From: Apodospora peruviana
Lineage: Eukaryota > Ascomycota > Sordariomycetes > Sordariales > Lasiosphaeriaceae
DNA length: 64,000 bases
Assembly (NCBI GenBank): GCA_033439685.1
Contig: JAUEDM010000003.1
Location: 1,704,001-1,768,000 of the forward strand
Direction: 5' to 3'
The position numbers were made by a program, and so were the translations under genes. Below the pieces are notes generated by a model that ran no database searches, had not been told where the DNA came from, and saw only the letters and a program-made list of their open reading frames with translations. Positions 1 through 10,771 of this stretch are shown here, one piece after another (the stretch's first letter is position 1; each line of letters begins with the position of its first letter).

Positions 1-482
1 AAGGACTAGGACTGCGCTAGTCTGTATCGGGATTAGCGCTGTATACATGCTATATGCTAGTGCCTATTCACTTTCTATAGTGCCGTCCAGGCCACTACGG
101 AGCTACTAACTGCTATAGCAGCTGTCAACAGCTGTCAAGAGCTAATCTTGTAATAGTACTTTAAGCTTGTAGCATGGCTAAATAAGGCTCGTTAGCATGT
201 ATATGACCGGACAGCCGAGAAGTATGCTGTTGTTGTCATGTGCCACATAAAAAGTAGGGTCAAAAGCTCCTATGATCTATAGTATGCTATGAAAATAATT
301 AGACAAAGAAGAAGCGAAGAAAACAGAGCAAATTGCAATGCGTTCGATCGAAAGAATTGGTATAGGTGCACAAGCCACAATGCCAAGATTCTTGTAGGTC
401 ACGTGACTGAACCTGTCCTTCACCTGCCAGGCCTGTTGGACCCACAATGGCCAATCAGAGGACGATGCAGCCAGTCATCCAG
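1..482. other. Gene-free left edge
   Basis: No convincing coding frame was found. A 16-base word, GCTGTCAACAGCTGTC at 121-136, is the exact reverse complement of bases 1817-1832 inside the right LTR-like element, so part of this edge may be another decayed piece of the same family. The word is itself internally repetitive, so this is weak evidence. Confidence 0.5.
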
Positions 483-886
483 TGTAACAACCTGTGTATG
501 GGGCGACCTTGACAACACAAGGTCCACAAGAGTGTCTGTTGCTCCACAGAGCCGTAAGGGGTTTAGGTCTTAGGTAGTGCTGATCACGAAGAGTATCGGT
601 TCCAATGAACACACAAGATGCGCAGTTGACACAACAACTATTGCCAAAGTACTTGTATTGATTACTACCATAATAAACCTTCCAGGAGAGTGCCAGACTC
701 TCGTAACTATATAGAAATACTACGACCAATGAGAGTAGTCCCATTGAGAATAGCCCTATGAGACCCAACCACTGGGCCTTCTGGGCCATCCGTGACCCGT
801 GGGACCCGAACGCCGGGTCGCCTGGGTTAGTCAGGCGGCTGCCGTCAACGGCCGCCAACCCTGGTAGCCAATCCGGGCTCGTAACA
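483..886 (-). mobile_element. Solo LTR-like element, copy A (minus orientation)
   Basis: Read on the minus strand, the element starts TGTTACGAGCC and ends GGTTGTTACA, so it has the TG..CA ends of a retrotransposon LTR. It is flanked by TCCAG (478-482) and TCTAG (887-891), a 5-bp target duplication with one transition. Its inner half aligns well with the copy at 1713-2166 in opposite orientation, sharing stretches such as AATCAATACAAGTACTTTGG; the outer half is more diverged. No gag or pol coding sequence lies beside it, so it is read as a solo LTR left by recombination. The short frames inside it are not genes. Superfamily (Copia or Gypsy) cannot be told from the LTR alone. Confidence 0.78.
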
Positions 887-1712
887 TCTAGTAGTCTATG
901 CGTACATTGTCACAGTCGTCCTCACTGTCATGGCGTAGCGCTATGCAGTATATAATCCACAGTATTCTCAGCCTTGTCAGCTTGGAATTCGACATCCTTT
1001 TATAATGGGAAGGTTAGCTCAGTGGTATGGGTCATTGTGCAACGCCGTCACACCCACTACATGCACAGTTAAATGAAATTGCCAGACGCTCAAAAACTTA
1101 AAGTATTAAGGACTTTATTTATTTAAATACTACTACCCTATACGGACACAAGCTTCGATCATCATTTGTCTATACCCCAGTGCTTCAAATCTCTCCTTTA
1201 CAAAGCCTAGGCCCTCTCCGAGCGAGATCTAGCATATAGTGATATTGAGAAGACATATTTATATATTAAAGTACAAATTACAAGTACTGGCCCCTTATCC
1301 CGCCTATGTTTATACCTTGAGAATCGCCGCGCCTGCTTAACGGTGTATATCATGTTAAGTACTTAGTTTGATACATCCCATTTGTAGGAAATCTTACTCC
1401 GGTTTCCTAACTAACATTATCAGGTAACTAAACCGTAACCTAACCGGCATTTACACATCTACGTACGTACTTGCCTAGGTAGAGAGATATCCTAACACCG
1501 GTCATCTTTCCCCGAGTACTTTCCAGCTACAGATAAGTATTCACTTCAACGCACTAGGTCTTGCGTCGTGGCATTCTGTTACTTTGCCAGTTTGGTCTTT
1601 GCGGACAATCGCCTCGGTAAATTATTTCTATGTTTGTCCAAGAGTATGCTACACTGCCTTTTGCTCCCCCTTGGGAACCCTCAACACCACCACGTACGGG
1701 TATACGATATTG
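887..1712. other. AT-rich spacer between the two LTR-like elements
   Basis: About 0.8 kb with low GC, especially at 1080-1550, and no credible coding frame. It holds the tRNA-like relic listed separately. There is no sign of an internal retroelement region, which fits two independent solo LTR insertions rather than one element with inverted ends. Confidence 0.55.
1007..1045 (+). pseudogene. tRNA 5'-half relic (or tRNA-derived SINE head)
   Basis: The segment starts GGGAAGGTTAGCTCAGTGGTA, which carries a good A-box (TAGCTCAGTGG) and a D-arm/D-loop layout. No B-box (GGTTCGANNCC) and no acceptor-stem partner follow within 100 bases, so this is not a complete tRNA gene. It may be a truncated tRNA or the head of a tRNA-derived SINE. 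It sits between two LTR-like elements, a common place for Pol III gene debris. Confidence 0.45.
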
Positions 1713-2166
1713 TGTGACGAAGCCACTAGATTGGCTGCGAGGGGCTGACAGCTGGGAGCGGCTGGCAGCCAGGGGACAGGGGCGATGGCTCTTGGCCACT
1801 GGCTCTAGTAGGTGTTGACAGCTGTTGACAGCCCCGAGCTGACGGTCCCAGTGTTCGGGTCCAAACTTTCGGGTCCTTGGACCCAGGGGCTTGGCGAGAT
1901 AGAATGGGTCCTCTCCCATTGGCTGTAGTATTTCTATATGGTGACGGGGGTTCGCACTCTCGATGGATGGATTTATTACAGCAGTAATCAATACAAGTAC
2001 TTTGGCAATAGTTGTTGTGTCAACTGCGCATCTTGTGTATTCTTTGGAACCGATACTCTTTGCGATTACCCCCCACCTAAGACCTAAACCCCTTGTGGCT
2101 CTGTGGAGCAACAGACACTCTTTTGGTTCTTGTGCTGTCAAGAACACCCATACATAGGTTGTTACA
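1713..2166 (+). mobile_element. Solo LTR-like element, copy B (plus orientation)
   Basis: The element begins TGTGACGAAGCC and ends GGTTGTTACA, and is flanked by a perfect 5-bp target-site duplication, TATTG at 1708-1712 and at 2167-2171. The inner and 3' half matches copy A (483-886, opposite strand) closely. The 5' half has a tandem GTTGACAGCT unit near 1815-1832 that is not obvious in copy A and makes this copy about 50 bp longer. No internal retrotransposon genes flank it. The perfect duplication suggests it is younger or better preserved than copy A. Confidence 0.82.
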
Positions 2167-4431
2167 TATTGTGCCTCTTATAACTGTCGGTCTACTAAGA
2201 TACCTGGCATGGTGTAATTCTGCGTCAACGTAGGAAGGATAAAGGACACTTAAATCTGTAAACCAGGGAGAGTGACGTATTAAAGCCCGTGGCAGGCATG
2301 TTCGGGACAGTTATGTGGGCTACATGCAGTATATAGCACTGGAACGAGGTCTCCTGCACATCGTAAGGAGAGAAAGAAAGTCTGTGTTGGTTTGGTAAGT
2401 AGGCTATGCGCCTTACCTCCCTCTCGGCGACTTGGAAGATAGTATACGAGCTGATGTAAGATTTGAAAGGTTACATAGCTCGCTCCTATCTGCGTGCTTT
2501 CTTCTTTAGGAAGGAGTGTGAAGGTATAGGCGCTATGCGTGTATTCAATATAGCCGATGCTAGCCTATCTATAAGATCAACTACATCGGATACCGATTGG
2601 CAGTTGCAGTGAACAAAGGTGGCCGGAACACTTCCGGTCCCTACGATAACACCATGCAACTGGTGGCCCGTGAGGTGGACAGGAGGATGATAGATTCAAG
2701 AGGACGTTATATATGACAGCCCGGACCTAATACTGTGTCGGAATACCAGGTCTCAGCAGGCAAAGCCTAGCCAAGGTACCGTCGGGCGGATGACTCATGT
2801 GACAACTTAGTTAAAATTGTCGCCGCCTTTGGTTTGATTTATCCATAGGAAACCCGGGTTTACTGCAGGATGTGCATAGCACGCCTGCAACATCGCGGTT
2901 GAAGGTATCGTGTACCTATGTCAACGATCTAGTAACTGGGAGAGTGTGTTGAATGCTACCTGACGCTGGAGCCCTCGCCCAATTGGCGGTAGACCAAGGG
3001 AGTACTTAACTGCCGTCGTCTTGCTGGTAACTGGGCTTACGCCACCGAATTGTCACCCGCAGCTGCACTATCCACGCCTCGAAGCGGTATTCCGGAGAAT
3101 AACCTGCCAAGGCCGAACCACGGTCGGGTCGGACTAGGGAGAAATACCAAACCATTGGGCAATAGATGCAGGCCGTATGTATATCGGCTGGCTACCCTTG
3201 TGCTTGATCAGCTTGACCAACTCTGTTGATCTCGCACTGGGGCCATAGATGAGCTACATGGCAACAGTAACACAGTCTACAGGACATGATGACATTAACG
3301 AAGGTCAATTGATTCCGTACGTGCCTGGCCAGACCCCAAGTTGGGGATTGTGCCTTGATGTATATGTGCTCAACAGACAACGTCTATTACCATCCTATGC
3401 AAGAACCGCATATCTCTAAAATCAACCCTACTGCTATTGTATATTTAAATGGGAGGAGCAATGTGAACCAACGCGCAGAATGGCACGAATGGCATGGCTA
3501 GAACAGCCATGTCCGTATAGATATATGACGGTACGAATAGCAAGTGGACTAAATATATTTTACCTTTCTATATGCGTATGCCATATTCCTCGGCAGTCCC
3601 AGTCACTAGGGAAAAGGACGAGACCCGACACCCCAAAACGCAAGCTGCAGTATATAAGCTGCTCGTCACGAAATACTGGCTGTTTGCTTATAGTAGTCTT
3701 GATACCAACCTAACAGCCACGACCGAGAGAAGCCGAAATTCAAAGAGATAGGCCATCGTCCTGCTGAAATATGTGACTCAGCCCAATGCAGTCATATATT
3801 TCCGATGAACCCGAACGTGAAGTGTGGCTGCGAACAAATTCCATCCAGATCAGGCTGAGATACACCAAACTAACACCTGGGCGAACATATGGCATGATCC
3901 ACGGAAACACGACAGGGTGGGTGGAGGTCGAGACTTTCAAGGTTCTCTGGATCTCACCATTCTCACCCGCAAGCTGACAGGCAGAAAAGCAATGCAAGAA
4001 CAGCTGGGGACGATAGTGAGCTCTACAAAGACGACAAATCACGGGCGAGAAGTCAAAAATTTAAAAGTCAACACCACCAACTGCCAGCGTGCCTAGTCTG
4101 TCAATGGCGACGAAATACCAGTACCCATCACATACAATCGCGTGTCACACTGGGGCAACATACCGAGAGTGCATCTCGACCAGTGGCACGACATCCCAGT
4201 ACTACTACACTGAGCAAAGAATACTACGAGCAAACAATACGGCAAATGACGCGCCATGCTCCCTCTGGCAAAACAGTCGACCAGTACTGGAAACGCCTTC
4301 AGATGCGAACAAAGTCTATGGTAATTTACATTATACAAACGGAGCAAGCACCCTGACCAAAATGGACCCGGAGACATGGCCTACCGCCACCAACTGGCAA
4401 CCCAGGAGGAAAAGTGCACACCAAACACTAC
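2167..4431. other. Gene-free 2.3-kb region
   Basis: Short frames on both strands (for example 3740-4042 minus and 4089-4478 plus) have no recognisable family, signal peptide or splice-joined extension. The stretch before KGD2 is its 3' flank. No further repeat copy or tRNA was seen. Confidence 0.5.
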
Positions 4432-5949
4432 TTAGAGGAGCATCTTCCGCGGGTCCTCAATATACTCCTTCACCTTGACCAGGAACTGAACAGCCTCTCT
4501 GCCGTCCAAGAGCCGGTGATCGTACGTCAGCGCAAGGTACATCATCGGGCGTACCTCCACCTTGCCGTTGACAGCGACAGCACGGTCCTTGATGGCATGA
4601 AGCCCGAGCACTGCAGTTTGTGGCAGGTTAATGATAGGAGTGCCCATCAGGGATCCAAACACGCCTCCGTTGCTGATGGTAAATGTACCACCGGCCATGT
4701 CCTCAATCGTCAGCTTGCCATCACGAGCCTGCATTATCACGGGTTAGCGAAATTACTATGCCGAATTGAGTCACCACGGATATCGACACCCACCTTCTTG
4801 CCCATATCAGCAATAGCTTTCTCAATCCCAACCATATCTAGGCCCTCGACGTTGCGCACGACAGGCGTCACGAGACCTTTCTCGGTCGCGACGGCGACAC
4901 TGATGTCAACATAGTCTCTGTACACAATGGTATCGCCACCGTTGGGGCCTTCGATTGAGGCATTCACCGCAGGGATGTCGCGCATGGCGAGAACGCATGC
5001 GCGTGAGAAGGCGCTCATGAAACCAAGCTTAACACCAGTCTTCTTCAGGACCTCGTCCTTGTACAGCTTCCGGAAATCCATCAGGGCGGACATGTCCACC
5101 TCATTGAACGTTGTTAAAGATGCAGCCGTGTTCTGTGACTGCTTGAGACGCTCAGCGATGCGGAGACGCATCCGGTTCATCTTGACCTGCACGACGTGTC
5201 AGCAACCAGCTGCATTCAGGTCTGGCCAACCTGAAGCCTGCTTACTCTTCGTTCCTCTCGGTTTCCCAGCGTGGCGGGTGCCTCCTTGGTAGACTGCGCC
5301 GGCTTGCTTTCTTGTTTTGGTGCTGGGGTCTCCTTCTGAGCTGCAGGCGTCGCGGACGGTTTGCTGGTCTCGGGTTTTGGCTGAGCAGGAGCCTCGGCCG
5401 GCTTCTCCTTATCCGAGGACTCTTCTTTCGCTGCAGGTTCCTTCGACTCAGAGGCAGCGGGCTTATCACCTCCATCTGAGGGGGCACCGCCGAGCTCCAT
5501 ACGAACGATATCCTGGCCAACTGTAACGGTGTCCTCCTCGTTGACTAGGAACTCCTTAATCGTGCCGGCCTCAGGAGCATTCACGGCGACGTCGATCTGC
5601 AGATCCGGAAAAATAACGAAGTTAGCACCTAATGAATAGAACCCGATGATAGCAGGGGGAGATTCTCCTTCCCGCAGCTGTCCGAGGGCGAGCTCCAGGG
5701 CGTGCATACCTTGTCGGTCTCGATGGTCGCGATCTCCTCGTCCTGCTCAACGAAGTCGCCGATCTGCTTGCTCCACTGCTTCAAGGTGCCTTCACTAATG
5801 GACTCAGCCATCGTGGGCACCTTGACGATCTTGTCGGCATACGTCCGTACATGTTGAAACTGAAGAGGAAGCTGTCGGAGGGCGAGAGCGTTGTGAAGAT
5901 GGAGCTTGGGGCCTGCGCGGACCGCAATTCGAAATCCTCGATACATCAT
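4432..5949 (-). CDS. KGD2: Dihydrolipoamide succinyltransferase, E2 of 2-oxoglutarate dehydrogenase
   Basis: Transfers the succinyl group from the lipoyl arm to CoA in the mitochondrial 2-oxoglutarate dehydrogenase complex of the TCA cycle. Four exons: 5949-5710, 5596-5246, 5186-4794, 4728-4432, giving 426 aa. The N-terminus is a basic presequence, followed by the lipoyl domain with the ETDK motif (Lys about 80), a long Ala/Pro/Lys/Glu-rich linker, and the catalytic domain with TYDHRLLDGREA (His about 399, Asp about 403). There is no E3-binding domain, as expected for eukaryotic E2o. Intron 1 falls directly after the lipoyl-lysine codon. It is divergent from the complex I subunit gene at 6918, about 970 bp away. 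Confidence 0.95.
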
Positions 5950-6917
5950 ACTGGCGATTGGCTAAAATTTGGCTTTTTTGGCGTTTGTAAAGGTGTCGGG
6001 CGGGTGTAGACCGGTCGAATGGGTGGATTAGTTGGTCGAGCGAGATTTGTTGTCCTTAAGTTGACAGCTGCTACCCGAGTCAATCGTCACGACAGCGTTG
6101 GGACGACACGAGGCGGGAGATGTGGGCCAAGGAAGAAAGACGAAAGGATGGTCCGGGCGTGTCGTTGAAGATCAATTAGCTATCAAGAGCTTGAATTGAG
6201 TGAGGAAAGAAGTAAAACCTCCGAAATGCGGGTTCCTGAATCGTGATGACGGGAGTGCGACTGAATGCGGACAGGGAAAAAAAATGTAGGCCACGGTTTG
6301 GCAGGCCTTCGCATCACAGCAGCCGCAATGGCAGCCGACAATCCACTACGTACCAGCACGAGTTATGGCAGGCGCAGGGGTCTTACCTTGATTGGAGCCG
6401 TGCTGGTCCACCAGAAGTCACGCATTCCGCGTACCTGGAGCGCGCTACGGGCAAAATATACCCGACATAATCGTGATTTGCCCGGCAACAGTAAGTACTG
6501 AGACCCATTGCGGTACTTTGCGCGGTCTTCTCGGGCGGCACGTTGAGGAACTCAGCCAAGCGCGACCCACAGCATATGGGGCAGGACTGAGCCCAGCAAA
6601 CGAAAAATTAATCCGCAGCTTCCGGCCACCGGGCTACTTCGAGAAGCCACTCGATTGTCAACCTGAGGCATCAACCACAGCATCTGCACGTGGAGTCAAG
6701 CTCTCCAATCCAGTCCATCCATCAATTGAGCTCATCCAGACTTTGGCTGTTAACAGCACATCACCGCCCTCGATCGATGCTGTCCGGCCGCACCCCGAGC
6801 GATAGCGAAACCCACGATAATTGTCAATCAGGTTGCCGAAGCTCACGCGCTCCTCAATTGAAATCCGGAAGCGAGGGTTGCACGACTTAACGCGGGTCCG
6901 AAGTTGACGTCGCCACC
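5950..6917. promoter_or_regulatory. Divergent promoter of KGD2 and the complex I LYR subunit
   Basis: This 970-bp spacer separates two divergently transcribed mitochondrial energy genes. CCAAT pentamers (either strand) occur at 5957-5961, 6391-6395 and 6705-6709. These are the core of HAP-complex sites, which drive respiratory genes in fungi, but pentamers are common by chance. A CACGTG lies near 6687. No convincing coding frame is present. Confidence 0.4.
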
Positions 6918-7456
6918 ATGTCCACACGACAGGCGGCACTGTCAGTATCCATCCATATCGACAAAGCAAAGGCACATTGCTGATATTGACTCCGCCGCAG
7001 ATCGCTATATCGTCGCTCCCTCAAGCTTGCCCTCGACTGGGCGGTTCACCGGCATCTATGGCGCGGCCAGGCCCTCTACATCCGCTCGCTCTTTGAGCAG
7101 AATCGCAACATCACCGACCCTAGACAGCAGAAGGTATTTGGCTGCCTACCTCCAAGTGCACAGGGTTTCACGTGCTGACGGACTGCCTGAAGCTATTGTT
7201 AAAAGAGACAGAGAAACTGCTGGAGAAGTGGAAGCATCCTGACCCCTATTGTCACCCCACTGCTCCTGGAGGTAAGATATCATGGGCGCTCCTAGTCGGC
7301 CGGCAACCATGTGCTCAACTAACGTCGCCCAGGATCCAAATACGAGAGAAACCTGCCTGTCCCGATCTTGGATCGTAAGTCTAAATATCTATATCTTTAT
7401 GTCTGACACTCATTAACAATGCTTCTCCGGCAGCTCCCCCTCCATTGAAGTTTTAA
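6918..7456 (+). CDS. NDUFB9: NADH:ubiquinone oxidoreductase LYR-motif subunit B22 (NDUFB9-like)
   Basis: Accessory subunit of mitochondrial complex I from the LYR family. The gene is assembled from five short exons: 6918-6940, 7001-7133, 7193-7271, 7333-7374 and 7434-7456, giving 99 aa. Frames close exactly, and all introns are GT-AG of 59-61 bp. The product reads MSTRQAALSLYRRSLKLAL at the start, with the LYR tripeptide, then DWAVHRHLWRGQALYIRSLF, and later KWKHPDPY and TAPGGSKYERNLP, which are typical of fungal B22. The start ATG lies in a CACCATG context. The last exon is the least certain: another frame there reads on through EVLNAPF for about 15 more residues. Divergent from KGD2. Confidence 0.85.
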
Positions 7457-7872
7457 ATGCGCCTTTCAGAGGAAGGGAGGACGAGCACGAAATGTACATA
7501 TGAATAAGATTCGGTCGCAATGTTTGACACTGCAAGACAAACTATGAGCCCATTTTAGAAGTTGTGACGATGCAAACCATTTGCACAAGCAGCCACCCTA
7601 CCCAACTTAGAAAGCTCTGGATCTGCCCAAAATCTTCCAGTTATATCAATAACGAAACTGGCACCGAGACAAATGACACAAGTCGGATAATGATAAATAA
7701 TAATGTTCAAATGGTATTGTCATTTGCCCCGTTACCGTCCATGATAGGATTAATTTACAACCCAAACGTGTTTAAAAAAAAAGCAACCCTAGACCCTAGA
7801 CCGTGACCCCGAAAATCATGAACCCAACAGTGCCAACCAGAGATAAAGCAAGAAAAGACAACCCGACCCCAA
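7457..7872. other. Convergent 3' flanks of NDUFB9-like gene and H2A
   Basis: This 416-bp AT-rich stretch lies between two convergent genes and presumably holds both 3' UTRs. No coding frame is credible in it. Confidence 0.5.
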
Positions 7873-8402
7873 TCAAAGCTCCTGGCTGGCAGTTTTGCCA
7901 GTCTTTCCACCCGTCTTCTTGGGGAGGAGATCTGTGAAGATAAATTAGTATAGAAAACTAAGCATAAAGCGTCCGACATACTCTGGTGAATGTTGGGAAG
8001 AACACCGCCTTGCGCGATGGTGACGTGGCCGAGCAGCTTGTTCAGCTCCTCGTCGTTCCGGATAGCGAGCTGAAGATGACGGGGGATGATTCTGGTCTTC
8101 TTGTTGTCTCTCGCGGCGTTGCCAGCCAACTCGAGGATTTCGGCAGCGAGGTACTCGAGCACGGCGGCGAGGTAGACCGGAGCACCGGCACCGACACGCT
8201 GGGCGTAATTGCCCTTGCGCAGGAGACGGTGGACACGACCAACAGGGAACGCGAGACCAGCCTTAGAAGAACGACTGTGCAGGAAGCAACACGTTAGCAA
8301 CAGATGCGCATGCCCAAAGATTGAGAGGCTGATGTGATAGACTCACGATTGGGCGTTCTTGGAGCCAGAGGCCTTTCCGCCAGATTTGCCGCCGCCAGTC
8401 AT
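7873..8402 (-). CDS. HTA1: Histone H2A
   Basis: Core nucleosome histone. Three exons: 8402-8347, 8274-7982, 7931-7873, giving 135 aa. The product starts MTGGGKSGGKASGSKNAQS, then has the RSSKAGLAFPVGRVHRLLRK segment and the LPNIHQNLLPKK docking region. It ends TASQEL, the SQ motif phosphorylated by Mec1/Tel1-type kinases after DNA damage, so this canonical fungal H2A also serves as H2A.X. The H2B gene lies on the other strand, divergent, but about 2.4 kb away. Confidence 0.97.
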
Positions 8403-10771
8403 GTTTGCTGATTTTTTGGGAATGTGTTGGGTTGGTTGAGATGTTTGTGCGAGATGCGCAAATTTGGCAGGCGTTAGCAGAATTGGTTGATGAAAGTGTG
8501 ATGGATTGGGAAAAGACGAGTGTTGGTGGGGGATGTGCGAATTAAGTAGTTTTCGCGTCCAGGCGTCAGAATCGCGGATCACCCGCAGTTTGCAAAAGGT
8601 GTTGATCTGAGCTTCTGGAGCTAGTCCCAAAACGGCCAGCGCGTTTGTGGGGTCCAGTGACTGCAGCGGGCGAGAAAAAAAGGCAAAAGGAAAGGTGCCC
8701 CACTCACGCTAGGGCCATCTGCGTTGCCTTTCACAGCCTGACACTCAATAGATTGCCGAAAATCATCCATGGCCACTGACTGTGAAAGGACGCAACGCGA
8801 GTGAGAAATTCAGCACGCCTGATTTGACAAAAAGCACGGCCAACCCAGCTAGCCCCCGACCAGCTTGTTCTTTCCGTCATTTTATTGACCACCGCTGCCA
8901 GGCTTTTTTACGTTGCGCCTGACCTCCAATCACAGGGGACTGGGACGACCTGTTTACTGATTTGATCTTTTTCCAGCACACGGGATCCTCGCCGATGTCC
9001 ATCTGGCTCAACGAACACCGGGTCCCTTTGGTCGTCACCAGGTGCATCACTTTCCCAGATTTCGAGCCAAGTGCGTTTCGATTCTAGATTCCGCCGTCAC
9101 GAGATTTGTTTCACGGTTGGGTTTGCGTTTTCTTCTGGCGGTGCTGTGGCAAACTGTAGTTCATTCGCGATCTCGGACTCACCACCACCGGCGCAGATTT
9201 GCACGCTCAGGAAGGTGGACCAGAAGGCATTGATTCGAGCTGTACAATCTCTGTTGGTCCCTGACCTATCCCTTGAGCCATCCTTGGGTTGCGGTTATAG
9301 GATCCGTTTGGATACAGCTCCTCTTCCTGAGCCGAGTTGGAGATACAAGGCGCAAGTGTGTCTCCAAAACGCTCAAGTCAACCAAGCGCAACCGTTTACA
9401 ACCCGTTCGTCCATCAAAATCGACCTCTTCATGGTTTTTTTTGTCAGGGCTCCTTGGTTGGACTGTATACGAGGTCACGATCCCATGAAGCTGATTTTTT
9501 TTGGGGGGTATCCTTGATGTCCAATCCAGCCCAAACTTGAGACATCGACACACGTAGCTTCTATAAATGAATTCCATCTTTCACTCTGCCCTTTGAAACC
9601 CAAACTAGATGGCAGGTGCCCGTTAGGATCACCCTGCACCCCGTCTTTACCCCGTACTTTGCGCGTCCTCGGCCCGAGGAGGCAAGTATCTGGGGAAATA
9701 CAGGCCCGGCATGCGTGATACTAATCTGTTCCATGACAGCCCTACGTCTCATGGAAACGCTGCGGCTCCTCCCGAGATCGCTGACTCTGAGTCTGGCTTT
9801 CAGCCTCATCAGCACTTGTCAGGTGTCACGGTCGGCAAGCTGCGCTCTCGTGGCCCTCCCAGGTTGTCGGGAGGTGGAGTTCGAGGTGCAGGTTGCAGGT
9901 ATAGGCGTGCAAGACTGCAAGTCAGGATGGGGAAATGGACCCAGAACTTTGGGCTTTACACAGACGAGCCAATCACACCGATCGCTAGGAGTCAAGATCA
10001 AGCATCATGCCCTTTGCTGATGTCCGGAGAAGATACAACCGTAGTATTTGATATATGTGCCTGTGTCTTGTAGCTACATGGGGTTGCTGATGTCCTCCAG
10101 GCTCCGGTTTCGATACGTTGACGCCAGCTACTCAGTATATATCATCTCGGTGATCTAGATAATGAATGATCGATGGAGGCCTACGAACAAAAAGCGAGGC
10201 ATGAGGCTGCAGTGCTCTGCTTGCCTGCCTGCTGCATGTAAGTCGCTGTTGATGCTGTAATTCACCAAAGGACGATTGTGTGTGGTGGCGCGTGGTGCAC
10301 GTTCAGGTTTCAACGCCGAGCCCACCTGGGTGTAGACGGTCAAAATAATAGGTAATAATTGTTATGATTTTTGCTGCACGAACATTAAAAGAACGGCATT
10401 TTTTCACGGGCCGCGCCAATTCAGTGGGTCTGTCTCCATTCTTCCCCTTTTGGGGTGGTTGTTGTGGCGCTTGGACCAGCGCGATGCACCGCGAATTCCC
10501 AACTGGCTCAATTTTCCCAGCCAAATCACGTCCCCAGGGCCCCACTTTCCCGCCCGACCGCCCAAAATCAATCAGTCAATCAGTGTGATTGCTAGTGGCT
10601 GTCGCGTCCAGCTACAAAAAGGCCATCTCCCCCTCGCCGACTTCAATCCTCTTTCCATCAACCAACTTCTCTCCCGCACTTTTTCAAGCACGCACAGCAC
10701 GCCCATCAACAACCGTCACAAACCGCATTACTTTTTTGATATCCTCAGTCGAACCCACCAAATCAGCCAAA
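8403..10771. promoter_or_regulatory. Long spacer between divergent H2A and H2B genes
   Basis: Fungal H2A and H2B are usually divergent and close together; here 2.37 kb separates the two start codons. The longest frames (9071-9517 plus, 9616-10020 plus, 9266-9577 minus) have no family resemblance and no spliced continuation. The H2A-proximal part holds an inverted repeat at 8703-8805. The H2B-proximal part has a pyrimidine-rich leader just before its ATG. Confidence 0.5.
8703..8805. repeat. Imperfect inverted repeat upstream of H2A
   Basis: The left arm has GCGTTGCCTTTCACAG at 8721-8736. The right arm has CTGTGAAAGGACGCAACGC at 8780-8798, the reverse complement apart from a 3-base insertion. 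The match extends outward through CTCACGC (8703) and GCGAGTGAG (8797-8805). Such paired elements, 320-400 bp upstream of the ATG, could be a bidirectional histone regulatory site; that role is inferred. Confidence 0.6.

Noticed and set aside
475..858. 127-residue minus-strand frame resembling the frame at 1963-2157
   Set aside because: The protein similarity is a by-product of the DNA repeat (two LTR copies), not of a conserved gene.
1554..2147. 197-residue minus-strand frame
   Set aside because: It lies almost wholly inside the LTR-like element, read against its orientation, and has no protein-family resemblance.
483..2166. One DNA transposon with long terminal inverted repeats spanning both copies
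   Set aside because: Each copy has its own flanking 5-bp duplication and TG..CA ends, and no transposase lies between them.
9071..9517. 148-residue frame between H2A and H2B
   Set aside because: No family motifs, overlapping frames on both strands, and no splice-joined extension.
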